Shown: positions 1-7,406 of the stretch, in pieces
Layout of the letters: each line of letters begins with the position of its first letter
Numbering within the stretch: the stretch's first letter is position 1
Made by a program: the position numbers and the translations under genes
Assembly (NCBI GenBank): GCA_947303905.1
Contig: CAMYZR010000008.1
Location: 1 to 16,109, forward strand
Length of the DNA: 16,109 nucleotides
Source of the DNA: an uncultured Atopobiaceae bacterium
GTDB taxonomy: Bacteria > Actinomycetota > Coriobacteriia > Coriobacteriales > Atopobiaceae
Direction: 5' to 3'
Notes under the pieces: generated by a model
Database searches by the model: none
Seen by the model: only the letters and a program-made list of their open reading frames with translations
Told to the model about the DNA's origin: nothing

Positions 1-693
1 CTGCAGGAGCGCGCTGCCGTCGAGGGTGACGTTGGGGTTCAGCTCGTGGCAGGCGACCTCGATCTTCTCGGTGACCTTGTCCGCGTCGAGGGCGGTGCCG
101 ATGGTCTCGGGAACCACCACGAACGACTTGCTCTTCTTGTCGTAGGCGCCCGTCGCGTTGGTGGGCTGCTCCGCGTCCTTGTTGTACTCTGCCACGGCGT
201 TGCCGACGACGGTGTCCAGGGCCTCCTCGTCGCTGTGCACATGGGCATCGATGAGCATGTGCTTGGGCGAGAGCAGCTGGGGGAGCCAAAGCACCGGATT
301 GGTGCGTGCGAGCGCCTCGGTGGCAACCTGGGTGCCCTCGGTGGAGAGTCCGATCTCCTCCGAGGTGATGGTGAGGTCGAAGCCGTCCTCGTTGGTGACG
401 TGCTGCTCGTAGGTGGCGGCACGGTCCTGGATTGCCCCGGCCAGCTGGTCGATGGTCATGAGGCTCGCGTCGACGCCGTCAACGGTGGTGCCTGGGGTGA
501 AGTGGCTCGAGAAGTACCAGATGCCGACGGCGTAGGCTGCGGCGAGAATGCCGGTGACGATCATGCGGATCCTGAGGCGACGCTTGCGCTTCGCTGCCTT
601 GGCCGACCCTCCCCATGCGGTGGAGGGGGCCATTCCTGAAACGCCTGCGGTGGTTCCCGCATTCTGAGAGGTGGTGTCTGTGCTTGCTGCCAC
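1..693 (-). CDS. Membrane-anchored peptidoglycan-binding/L,D-transpeptidase or VanW-type protein, C-terminus missing
   Basis: This is the first 231 residues of an extracytoplasmic wall protein; the rest lies beyond base 1. Residues 1-33 are Ser/Thr/Ala-rich and cytoplasmic. A basic stretch (KAAKRKRRLRIR) leads into one membrane helix at about 44-63. The outside part opens with FTPGTTVDGVDASLMT, the entry motif of proteins carrying the 'putative peptidoglycan binding' domain (PG_binding_4). Further on, PTNATGAYDKKSKSF and VVVPETIGTALDADKV match the end of one repeat of that domain. In this family the domain precedes either a YkuD L,D-transpeptidase domain (3-3 peptidoglycan cross-links) or a VanW domain. 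Which one applies cannot be seen here. The start is a GTG at 693 with TTGGAG seven bases upstream. An in-frame ATG at residue 21 has a poorly placed ribosome site. The architecture is fairly sure; the catalytic type is not. Confidence 0.75.
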   Translation of the reverse strand, partial: MAASTDTTSQNAGTTAGVSGMAPSTAWGGSAKAAKRKRRLRIRMIVTGILAAAYAVGIWYFSSHFTPGTTVDGVDASLMTIDQLAGAIQDRAATYEQHVTNEDGFDLTITSEEIGLSTEGTQVATEALARTNPVLWLPQLLSPKHMLIDAHVHSDEEALDTVVGNAVAEYNKDAEQPTNATGAYDKKSKSFVVVPETIGTALDADKVTEKIEVACHELNPNVTLDGSALLQ

Positions 694-747
694 GCGCGAC
701 TCCAATGTAAGGCTTTATCTGTCCAACAAGGACGTATGCGGGCAACA

Positions 748-753
748 ATAATA
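748..753 (-). promoter_or_regulatory. Possible -10 box for the peptidoglycan-binding gene
   Basis: Read on the minus strand this is TATTAT, about 55 bases upstream of the GTG start at 693, in an AT-richer pocket of the 159-base gap between the two minus-strand genes. No convincing TTGACA-like box lies 16-18 bases upstream, so the promoter is only suggested. The gap also holds two direct copies of CGCCACGT (801-808 and 817-824). No terminator is evident for the glucanase gene that ends at 853. Confidence 0.3.
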
Positions 754-852
754 CCCTACACGAGTATTCCTTGGGCAGAGTTTCGCAAGATGGATGCAAT
801 CGCCACGTGTTCAAAACGCCACGTACAAGCTGCAGTTACCGCCGAGGCAAGC

Positions 853-1947
853 CTAGAACTCGATCCAGCCGCGCCTGATGGCGGCCTCGAGGCTCCAGGT
901 GTCGTAGCGTCCGTTGCGAAGCGCCCAGAAGCAGCCGCCCATGCCCCTCTCGAAGGCCCTCATCTGTTCGGCGGCATAAACGCGCATGATGCGGTCGCGC
1001 TCCTGCTCGCCCGCCCCCTTGAGGCCCTTCAGGTTGTTTGACAGCGACCACTCGCCTACGATCACGGGGTGATGGCGGTTGGCGCGTGCGATGCGCAGGC
1101 CCGTCGCGCGGGCGGCAAGCACGTGGGCACGCAGGCTGGTGAGACGGGTGGCGCGCACGAAGGTTCCCACATACTGGTGGGTGTCGATCCACACGTTCGG
1201 ATAGCGCCTGGCGGGCAGGAACTGGTCCCATGCGCCCAGCTCGAACTGGTCGTGGAAGACGAGGGGCACCTCGGGTCCCAGGATGGGGCGCAGCCGCTCG
1301 TATGCCAGTTGGTAGAACTGCGCAAGCACGCCATGGGGGATGGGGGTCGAACGCTCGACGCGACCCGGGTGGTCGGCGCCATAGCGTTGCATGCTCTGGG
1401 CAAAGATGCGTCTGTTGGCGGGCTCGTTCATGGGCTCCATGCCAAAGAGGGCGGGGTGATTGGCGTAGCGCAGCGCAAGCTCTTCCAGCACGGCGAGGGT
1501 CTGCTGCATCTGCAGGGACCGGTGATGCCAGGTGCAGAGCCCGCTTGCCCCGCCGTTGTCGAAGCCGTTCTGGCCACCCGGGACGGTGTGCAGGTCGATG
1601 AGCACGGGGATGCCCCACTCTGCCGCCCAGTCCATGGCATCGTCCACGTGGGCGATGCAGCTCTCGTGCGTCTCGTCCCCAAAGACGAAGAAGGGCACGG
1701 GAAGGCGCACGAGATTGCAGTTGATGCGCTCGAGCCAGGCGAAGGTGTCGCGCGTGACATAGCTGGCCCGATGCGCGGCGAGCCTCTCGGCGAGCACGTC
1801 ACCGGCCAGCTCCTTGCGCAGGCCCTTCTCGTCGTCCGACGCGGCGCCAGAGAAGGGGCCGGGCGTACGGGTGGATTCCATCCAGCGCTCGAGCACGAGC
1901 CAGTTGCCGAGGTTGACCCCTCGTAAAGGTCCCTGCGCGCGCGTCAT
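853..1947 (-). CDS. GH5-family exo-1,3-beta-glucanase-like glycoside hydrolase
   Basis: This 364-residue protein has a (beta/alpha)8 glycoside hydrolase family 5 pattern close to the exo-1,3-beta-glucanase (BglC-like) branch. It starts RGVNLGNWLVLERWM (residues 9-23), the signature beginning of that branch. Other conserved blocks are LVRLPVPFFVFG (79-90), IDLHTVPGGQNGFDNGG (117-133), MEPMNEP with the likely acid/base Glu175, DTHQYV (255-260, His257) and IVGEWS with the likely nucleophile Glu299. The expected activity is removal of glucose from the non-reducing ends of beta-1,3-glucans or of related beta-glucosides; substrate is inferred from family only. There is no signal peptide, because the catalytic fold begins at residue 9, so the product should act in the cytoplasm. 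The start lies 6 bases after the stop of the upstream LtaS-like gene, so the two are probably cotranscribed and translationally coupled. The ribosome site is weak, which fits coupling. Confidence 0.85.
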   Translation of the reverse strand: MTRAQGPLRGVNLGNWLVLERWMESTRTPGPFSGAASDDEKGLRKELAGDVLAERLAAHRASYVTRDTFAWLERINCNLVRLPVPFFVFGDETHESCIAHVDDAMDWAAEWGIPVLIDLHTVPGGQNGFDNGGASGLCTWHHRSLQMQQTLAVLEELALRYANHPALFGMEPMNEPANRRIFAQSMQRYGADHPGRVERSTPIPHGVLAQFYQLAYERLRPILGPEVPLVFHDQFELGAWDQFLPARRYPNVWIDTHQYVGTFVRATRLTSLRAHVLAARATGLRIARANRHHPVIVGEWSLSNNLKGLKGAGEQERDRIMRVYAAEQMRAFERGMGGCFWALRNGRYDTWSLEAAIRRGWIEF

Positions 1948-1953
1948 GTCAGA

Positions 1954-4137
1954 TCAGAGCTTCTCGGCAAAGTTGAGATACTCCACCAGCGCCATGTCCT
2001 CGTAGAGGTCGCGGTAGGGGCTCTCGCTTTCGGGGGTGTACCAGGTGCCGTCAGCCCCGAGGTATCCGTGCAGGTTGGTGGCGTGGATCTCCTGGTTGAC
2101 GGCGAGCTGCGCCTCCTGGTACTGGCTGACGGGCGCTCCGATGGCGTCGAGCATGATGCTGCCGAGCGCATCGCAGCTGGTGTCGCGCACCTCGCTCGAC
2201 TGGCTGTTGCCGGCCACGTCGTAGTTGGCCCACATGACGTACTCGGCATGGTAGACGCGCTGCGTGTGGGTGAGGTCATCCTCGTTGGTGTACCAGGCGT
2301 CATTGTAGTCAGGCGTCATCGAGGGCTGGTGATCGCCGAAGAAGACCAGGACGACGGGGCGATCGAGCTTCTTCAGCTCGCCGACGAACCACTCGAGGGC
2401 GCGGTCGGACTCCTCGATGCAGGAGAGGTACTCGTTCAGCCGCTCGGGCGTCTCGGCGAAGCCCGGGTTCTCATAGATGCCCGCGGGATAGTAGTGCGTG
2501 AGCTTGTCCTCGGGGATGTTGTTCTGGTTGTACGAGCCATGGTTCTGCATGGTCACGTTGAAGACGAACTGGGGCTTCTCGTCCGCGGCGAGCAGGTCCA
2601 GAGTTGCCTGGTAGGTCGCCTCGTCGGACACGCCGCTGTGGAAGATGGGGATGCCCGTGGGAGTCTCCATCTTCTTGCGGCCGTCGATTCCGCGCAGGGG
2701 CATGCCGCCAAAGGCGTCGATGTCCATGAAGGTGTCAAACCCGAAGTCCGCGTAGACCTTGTTGCGGTTCCAGTTGGAGGCGTAGTTGGGGTGCATGGCC
2801 GTCGTGGTGTATCCGAGCGAGCCCAGCTGGCGCGCCAGGTTGTCGATGGGGCTGAGGCGGAAGGTCGAGTAGGGGTATTTGCCCGCGCCGATGTAGCCGA
2901 GCGAGTTGCCGGTCAAGAACTCGAACTCGGTGTTGCAGGTTCCGCCTCCGTGCACGTTCACGAAGAGCTCGCCGCGATAGAGGGCGTCGTCGATGCTGTT
3001 GAAGAACTTCGGGCCCTCGTAGCCGCAGCGCAGGCCGTCGAAGTCGGCCAGGTCGGCGAAGGACTCGTTCATCACGACGATGACGCTGGGCTTGAGCTCG
3101 TCAAACTGCTTTACGGCCTGTTGGCGGGCCTCGCTGGCGCCGATGCCCTCCTCGTAAGCGGTTGCGAGTCGCTTGGTGGCCTTCTCGGCATCCTCGGTGT
3201 TGTAGTCGTTGGGCTTGTGGATCGGCAGGTCCTGCCAGACCGCGATGAACGTGGGCAGGAAGCCCTGCTTCTCGTAGAAGCTGATCGAATACCAGTACAT
3301 GATCTGCACCTGGAAGATGCTCATGTAGTTGGGCACGAGCACCAGCACCGCGCAGAGCGCCGCCGAGACCACGCCCATGAGGCTGTCCTTGCGCACGTTG
3401 CCGCGCCGCTGGTCGTCCGCCTGGACCGACCAGCTGGGATGCAGCAGGGAGAGCACGTAGACGCCGGCCATGATGATTACCACGCCCGTGACGGCCTTGG
3501 GGTCGAAGGAGTAGGTGTACTGCTCGGCGACCGCGGCTGCCGTGCCCAGGACCAGAAGGTCGTTGGGGAGAATGGCGGCGTTCTTGAACTTGCGCACAAA
3601 GTACTGCGCGATGCCGATGAAGGCGAAGAAGGCAAGCGATGGGAAGGCCGCCTCGCCGTGGCGGCGTCCGACAAGGTAGAAGAAGAGCGTGGCGAGTATG
3701 ATCAGCGCCAGCTCGAGCCACCAGTACGTCGGGCCGAACAGGCCGATGGCCCAGCTCCACGGCCACTCCACCGTGAAGAGGGCTATCACGCAGAAGCCCA
3801 AAAGGAGCCCCCACTCGGCCCGGTGGCGCAGGCGCGGCTCAAGGGTGCGCAGGTACGCGTGGGTGCGCTCGCGCCTGAGCGTCAGCTGCGAGAGGGCTAC
3901 GAGGGCGGGAGCGACCACGAGCGGCGCCAGAGGGGCGAAGGGTCCGCCGTCGATGAGGCCGATGAAGCCCCAGACGGTGAGCCAGACAAGTACCAGCCCG
4001 AAGAGCGAGTTCCAGATGAGCGTCGCGCGCGAGACGGGCGTGCCAAGCGATGCCTGCGTGAGCACGTAGCGGCAGGTGAGTCCTATATAGGAAATCAAGC
4101 CAGCGAGAAAGATGAGTCCCGCGAGAAAAGAGAACAT
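1954..4137 (-). CDS. LtaS-type sulfatase-fold membrane phosphoglycerol transferase
   Basis: This is a 727-residue polytopic membrane protein with an extracellular alkaline-phosphatase/sulfatase domain of the lipoteichoic acid synthase type. Such enzymes move glycerol-phosphate from phosphatidylglycerol onto a glycolipid or glycan acceptor outside the cell. Hydrophobic segments lie near residues 1-22, 41-62, 66-85, 111-134, 139-156, 166-181, 216-233 and 253-271, more than the five of S. aureus LtaS. The catalytic domain shows SVIVVMNESF (351-360, metal ligand Glu358), GGGTCNTEFEFLTG (397-410, nucleophile Thr400 by alignment with the Thr of LtaS) and VFFGDHQPSM (598-607, Asp602/His603). The reading frame stays open upstream to 4314. 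I chose ATG 4137 because it starts the first membrane helix and has GAAGGG 8 bases upstream; the extension is polar, His/Cys-rich and overlaps the divergent promoter region. The glucanase gene follows 6 bases downstream. The exact acceptor and polymer are unknown. Confidence 0.87.
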   Translation of the reverse strand: MFSFLAGLIFLAGLISYIGLTCRYVLTQASLGTPVSRATLIWNSLFGLVLVWLTVWGFIGLIDGGPFAPLAPLVVAPALVALSQLTLRRERTHAYLRTLEPRLRHRAEWGLLLGFCVIALFTVEWPWSWAIGLFGPTYWWLELALIILATLFFYLVGRRHGEAAFPSLAFFAFIGIAQYFVRKFKNAAILPNDLLVLGTAAAVAEQYTYSFDPKAVTGVVIIMAGVYVLSLLHPSWSVQADDQRRGNVRKDSLMGVVSAALCAVLVLVPNYMSIFQVQIMYWYSISFYEKQGFLPTFIAVWQDLPIHKPNDYNTEDAEKATKRLATAYEEGIGASEARQQAVKQFDELKPSVIVVMNESFADLADFDGLRCGYEGPKFFNSIDDALYRGELFVNVHGGGTCNTEFEFLTGNSLGYIGAGKYPYSTFRLSPIDNLARQLGSLGYTTTAMHPNYASNWNRNKVYADFGFDTFMDIDAFGGMPLRGIDGRKKMETPTGIPIFHSGVSDEATYQATLDLLAADEKPQFVFNVTMQNHGSYNQNNIPEDKLTHYYPAGIYENPGFAETPERLNEYLSCIEESDRALEWFVGELKKLDRPVVLVFFGDHQPSMTPDYNDAWYTNEDDLTHTQRVYHAEYVMWANYDVAGNSQSSEVRDTSCDALGSIMLDAIGAPVSQYQEAQLAVNQEIHATNLHGYLGADGTWYTPESESPYRDLYEDMALVEYLNFAEKL

Positions 4138-4191
4138 GTGGAGCCCTTCATGTGGTTCGCCTTGCCGATGCCGGCAATGTGTAACGGTGCG

Positions 4192-4197
4192 ATTGTA
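4192..4197 (-). promoter_or_regulatory. Possible -10 box for the LtaS-like gene
   Basis: On the minus strand this reads TACAAT, 55 bases upstream of ATG 4137. No good -35 box is visible at 16-18 bases. A small inverted repeat, TTGCCG-4-CGGCAA (4162-4177), lies between it and the start and would fall in the leader RNA. The call is weak. Confidence 0.3.
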
Positions 4198-4281
4198 GGC
4201 GAGCAGGCATCCATCGTGCCCAGATACCACGCAAAGCCTATGAACCACTGGCATTTCGAGGGGGAAGTCGACCGCCACGAC

Positions 4282-4311
4282 ACGACAGCCCAAGCGGCTC
4301 CGCGTTAGAAT
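4282..4311 (+). promoter_or_regulatory. Probable sigma-70-type promoter of the DUF5052-like gene
   Basis: ACGACA (4282-4287, four of six bases of TTGACA) is followed after 18 bases by TAGAAT (4306-4311, five of six bases of TATAAT). This lies 32 bases upstream of ATG 4344, inside the 206-base gap that separates the gene from the divergent LtaS-like gene. Confidence 0.45.
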
Positions 4312-4343
4312 CAAGACGTTCGCATCGGTCGGAGGGAGTTGCT

Positions 4344-4997
4344 ATGAGCAAGGTGAAGAAGGTTGCGATAGGTGCTGGCATTGCGCTCGTGCTGGTGCTC
4401 ATCGGTGTGATTTGGTTCTCCGCAAACGTGCCGGGATGCACGACGCAGATCGGCGAGCTCAAGGGAGACCTGGTGGGCAACTCCTTTGTCATCACCACGT
4501 ACGACAATTTCGGCCAGCAGACCCTCAGGACCTCGGGCAAGCACATCAACCTCAAGGGCAACAAGGTCAAGACCTCCGGCTACACCGAGACGGGCGTCGC
4601 CTTCGAGCAGTGGGAGCTTTCCAGCGTGATCACCATCACCATCGACGGGCGCGAGATGGAGACCTGCGGTGACACCTGCATCTTTGCCGAGAAGGGCCTG
4701 AGCCCGGCGATGGACTTCTCCACGCCGGAGTTCATCGAGAGCCACGGCGGTTCGCCGTTCACCATCACGTCGCTCTCCTACACGCTCAACCAATACAAGA
4801 ACTACTTTGGCAAGAGCCGTGTGGTGGTCATCAAGTCGCAGACCGGCCAGCCCATCGTCGCGTACTCGGGCAACAACGTCTACTGGGAGGTCAAGACGGA
4901 CCTGCCCAAGACCACCAAGCTCATGATCGACAACAAGGCCCTCTACCTCCACAGGGCCAACTTCCAGATCATCGACACCAAGCTGCTGGAGGACTAG
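4344..4997 (+). CDS. Membrane-anchored extracytoplasmic protein, DUF5052-like
   Basis: This 217-residue protein begins with a short basic N-terminus (MSKVKK), has one hydrophobic segment at about residues 7-27, and then a soluble domain. The sequence GCTTQIGELKGDLVGNSF and ITTYDNFGQQTLRTSGK resembles the DUF5052 family as I remember it, whose members are small surface-exposed proteins of unknown function in Gram-positive anaerobes and streptococci. Cys32 directly follows the hydrophobic segment (VPGC). This looks like a poor lipobox, with Pro at -2, so lipid attachment is possible but not convincing. Cys108 and Cys112 (CGDTC) could form a disulfide outside the cell. The rest is predicted beta-rich. 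The start ATG has GGAGGG 7 bases upstream. The gene is single, divergent from the LtaS-like gene, and ends in its own terminator. Function is unknown. Confidence 0.75.
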   Translation: MSKVKKVAIGAGIALVLVLIGVIWFSANVPGCTTQIGELKGDLVGNSFVITTYDNFGQQTLRTSGKHINLKGNKVKTSGYTETGVAFEQWELSSVITITIDGREMETCGDTCIFAEKGLSPAMDFSTPEFIESHGGSPFTITSLSYTLNQYKNYFGKSRVVVIKSQTGQPIVAYSGNNVYWEVKTDLPKTTKLMIDNKALYLHRANFQIIDTKLLED

Positions 4998-5023
4998 CGA
5001 GCCAGACCCAGACGGATGTGATG

Positions 5024-5062
5024 CGTGCCCGGGCGCCAAGACGATGCGCCCGGGCACGTTTT
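5024..5062 (+). terminator. Strong intrinsic terminator after the DUF5052-like gene
   Basis: Thirteen perfect base pairs (5024-5036 with 5046-5058) flank a 9-base loop, followed by TTTT at 5059-5062. It sits 26 bases after the stop codon. The hairpin also begins 4 bases past the stop of yaaA on the opposite strand and may slow polymerase from that side, but there it lacks a U-tract. Confidence 0.85.
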
Positions 5063-5839
5063 CTATGCGCGCACGAAGATGAGGGTGTCCTTGGTGCTGC
5101 GCGCTCGGTCAAGGGCGTAGCCGCGATCGGAGAACGCGGTGAGCGCCTCCGTGTCCTCGATGCGCTGCTCCGCGCACCAGCGCACGAAGCTCCCGCGCGC
5201 CGCCTTCGCCTCGGTTGAGCGCTGGACGAGCCTGCCGTCGGACGCGCGGACGCTGCCAAACAGACAGGTGATCGTCTGGATGCCGAGAGGCGGCAGGTGG
5301 GGGAGCACGGCCTTCGCGTACTCTACGGAGGCGACGTTGACGATGGTGTCGAAGCGCTCGGCGAGGACGTTGGCCAAAGAGTCTGCCCAGAACGCATAGA
5401 GGTCGCGCGTGGCGGGGCGGTCGCCTTGGGCGGGCATGGCGAGGCGCGCCTGCATCTCCAGGCGGTAGGGGACCACGGCATCAAAGGGGCCGAGCACGCC
5501 GTAGAAGCCCGAGAGGATGCGCAGGTGCCGCTCGAGGTAGGCGAGGGCGTCCTTGTCGAGCACCTTGGCCGCCAGGTGCTGGTACTGGATGCCCTCGTAG
5601 GCTAGCGCGGCGGCGGTCGTCGCCGCACGCAGATCGGTGTGCCACAGACGCTCGTAGTTTGGCCGCGCGAGCCGGTCGCTGCATTGCCAGAGCCCCTTGG
5701 CCTGTTCGTAGCTGAGCGAACGCAGCTGCTCGAGCAGGAGCTCCGTACGGTCGATGAGCAGTGGCAGCCCGGTCGCATCGGGTGGGCCGTCCACCGCATT
5801 CATCTTCTTGGCGGGCGAGACGATAAACGCAAAGCTCAT
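5063..5839 (-). CDS. yaaA: Peroxide stress protein YaaA (UPF0246/DUF328)
   Basis: The protein has 258 residues, the normal size for the family. It starts with the family signature MSFAFIVSPAKKMN. Other typical stretches are YEGIQYQHL, LRILSGFYGVLGPFDAVVPYRLEMQ and FWADSLANVL. In E. coli, YaaA lowers intracellular free iron and so limits Fenton damage when hydrogen peroxide accumulates; the crystal-structure fold binds DNA. The start at 5839 fits the conserved N-terminus exactly. The gene stands alone, ending tail-to-tail with the DUF5052-like gene across one hairpin and starting divergently from the CPBP protease gene. A regulatory OxyR or PerR site was not recognised. Confidence 0.93.
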   Translation of the reverse strand: MSFAFIVSPAKKMNAVDGPPDATGLPLLIDRTELLLEQLRSLSYEQAKGLWQCSDRLARPNYERLWHTDLRAATTAAALAYEGIQYQHLAAKVLDKDALAYLERHLRILSGFYGVLGPFDAVVPYRLEMQARLAMPAQGDRPATRDLYAFWADSLANVLAERFDTIVNVASVEYAKAVLPHLPPLGIQTITCLFGSVRASDGRLVQRSTEAKAARGSFVRWCAEQRIEDTEALTAFSDRGYALDRARSTKDTLIFVRA

Positions 5840-5896
5840 GCGCTTGCTCCTTTGGGCTGGGGTGGCGAGGCCGCGGCGGCCTGACCTCTTGGAGAT

Positions 5897-5926
5897 ATGC
5901 TAGCGCACGGGTTGGATTACTGCCAA
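5897..5926 (-). promoter_or_regulatory. Probable yaaA promoter
   Basis: On the minus strand TTGGCA (5926-5921, five of six bases of the consensus) is followed by 18 bases and then TAGCAT (5902-5897, four of six). This places the transcript start about 50 bases before the yaaA ATG. On the plus strand TTGGAT (5912-5917), 17 bases and CGTACT (5935-5940) could serve the divergent CPBP gene, but its -10 is poor. The two elements overlap. Confidence 0.45.
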
Positions 5927-5987
5927 AATGGGTACGTACTAAGGGCGCATCGACTGCGCGCGAGTGGGTTGTGACTCCGGAGGAGCA

Positions 5988-7268
5988 ATGGACGACAAGA
6001 CGCTGGTACGCAAGGGGCGCGTCAAGCTTCTGCTCTCGGTGCTTGCGATAGGCGCGGTGACCGTCGCAGAGGTGATCGCCTTCTTCGTGGTGATGCTTTT
6101 GAACGTCTCCTACGAGTCTCTTTGGACGGACATCATCATCGAGGGCCTGGGGTCGGTGGCGGCGATAGCCGCCGTGTTGCTTCTGGGCGGCAAGAGCCTG
6201 GTCTCCACCTCACGTGACGATATTGCCTACACCTTCCGCTTCGGCTGGTGGTGCATCGCCATCTCCCTTGCCCTCATGGTCCTCGAGCTGATCTGGGGCT
6301 TTGAGGACGGTACGCCCATCACGAGCGATTGGCCCTCGCGCCTTCTCCAGACCGTCGTGCTTTGCGTGGGCATCGGCATCATGGAAGAGTTCATGTTCCG
6401 TGGCATCGTGTTCAACGGCCTGTTGGCGGCCATGGGCTCCACGCACAAGGGCGTGGTGCGCGCGATCGTCATCACGTCGGTGCTCTTCGGCTTTGCGCAC
6501 GTCGACGTCACGTCCGACTTCGTGGACGGCCTGTCCATCGTCCAGGCGCTGCTCAAGATGTGCCAGACGGGCATGTACTCCTTCCTGCTTTGCGTCATCC
6601 TGCTTCGGACCCACCGCCTTGGCGGCGTGAGCCTCTTTCATGGCTTTGACGACTTTGTCCTGGTCATGCCGAGCATTGCCCTGTTTGGCGAGGCGCTCGA
6701 GACCGAGTACGTGGTCCAGGGTGACGACGCGCTGCCCACCATCATGTACTACCTGGTCATCATTGCCCTGTACCTGCCCTTTGTGATCAAGAGCGGCTTT
6801 GAGCTCAGGCGCGGGCAGGACGTGACGCGCGGCGCCTTCATGGAGAAGGAGATTGCCCGGCTTGAGGCGCAGGCGCGGCTGGCTGCCCCTTCCGTGCCCG
6901 TGGAGCCGGAGACGTCCTCGGATGGACCGTATGTTTCGGAGGAGGCGAGTCCTCTCCCGTATGAGGTGCCCACTCCGACCACGCCGCCTACCGCGTCCGA
7001 CTATCAGCCCCTTGAGACGCTCATGGTGCCCGAGGCGGCTTCCGTCGTGCCCGAGGGCATCGGGGCGCCCACCACCCCTGCCGCCCAGGTCGTGCCCACG
7101 GATGCGGTAACGAGCATGTCCGCTGCGGTACCAGCCCCTCCAGTCGAGGCGCCGAGAGTTGGTGGAGGACCGGTTGGCCTTGCGCAAGACGCTCCCACGC
7201 AGGCGGTCCCTGCTCCGGCAGGGGGTGAGCGTGCCACCGGGCTGCCGCCTATCCCCAAAGGGCTCTGA
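5988..7268 (+). CDS. CPBP-family (CAAX/Abi-type) intramembrane metalloprotease with Pro-rich tail
   Basis: This 426-residue integral membrane protein has about eight hydrophobic segments between residues 13 and 268. The three CPBP motifs are present: IMEEFMFRG (131-139; the EExxxR glutamates 133-134 and Arg138), FGFAH (167-171; His171) and LFHGFDDF (216-223; His218 and Asp221 as HxxxD). The family includes Rce1-type prenyl-protein proteases, bacteriocin-immunity proteins and regulated proteases. The substrate here is unknown. After the last membrane segment comes a basic linker (LRRGQDVTRGAFMEKEIARL) and then about 125 residues rich in Pro, Ala, Val and Thr. This tail is low in complexity, is probably cytoplasmic and disordered, and is not typical of the family. 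The start is ATG 5988, placed 4 bases after GGAGG. An in-frame GTG at 5964 would add eight residues but has no ribosome site. No terminator is evident before glgB. Confidence 0.85.
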   Translation: MDDKTLVRKGRVKLLLSVLAIGAVTVAEVIAFFVVMLLNVSYESLWTDIIIEGLGSVAAIAAVLLLGGKSLVSTSRDDIAYTFRFGWWCIAISLALMVLELIWGFEDGTPITSDWPSRLLQTVVLCVGIGIMEEFMFRGIVFNGLLAAMGSTHKGVVRAIVITSVLFGFAHVDVTSDFVDGLSIVQALLKMCQTGMYSFLLCVILLRTHRLGGVSLFHGFDDFVLVMPSIALFGEALETEYVVQGDDALPTIMYYLVIIALYLPFVIKSGFELRRGQDVTRGAFMEKEIARLEAQARLAAPSVPVEPETSSDGPYVSEEASPLPYEVPTPTTPPTASDYQPLETLMVPEAASVVPEGIGAPTTPAAQVVPTDAVTSMSAAVPAPPVEAPRVGGGPVGLAQDAPTQAVPAPAGGERATGLPPIPKGL

Positions 7269-7335
7269 CGACCTTGCGTTAACGGCTTTTCTCATGGGTC
7301 TGACCTAATGGTGTCGCTGCGCCTCACTGCCTGCC

Positions 7336-7343
7336 TATAGAAT
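7336..7343 (+). promoter_or_regulatory. Possible -10 region for glgB
   Basis: TATAGAAT lies 64 bases upstream of ATG 7407 in a local AT-rich stretch of the 138-base gap. No clear -35 box is found 16-18 bases upstream. The call is tentative. Confidence 0.3.
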
Positions 7344-7406
7344 TGAAAATGGTTCAGTTTTTTAGCCACGCCGCAAGTCGGGCAGACGTTGACATGGGGG
7401 TTGTCT

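Noticed and set aside
46..639. 197-residue plus-strand frame at the left edge
   Set aside because: Antisense to the peptidoglycan-binding protein, which has a clear membrane anchor and FTPGTTVDGVD motif.
2068..4308. 746-residue plus-strand reading frame opposite the LtaS-like gene
   Set aside because: It mirrors the real gene in antisense; its product is Val/Gly/Glu/Arg-rich without domains. The minus-strand product has full catalytic motifs.
4138..4314. 59-residue N-terminal extension of the LtaS-like protein
   Set aside because: The extension is polar and not membrane-like, lacks a ribosome site and overlaps the opposite promoter; ATG 4137 with GAAGGG fits better.
6210..7295. 361-residue minus-strand frame opposite the CPBP gene
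   Set aside because: His/Arg/Gly-rich antisense shadow; CPBP motifs are on the plus strand.
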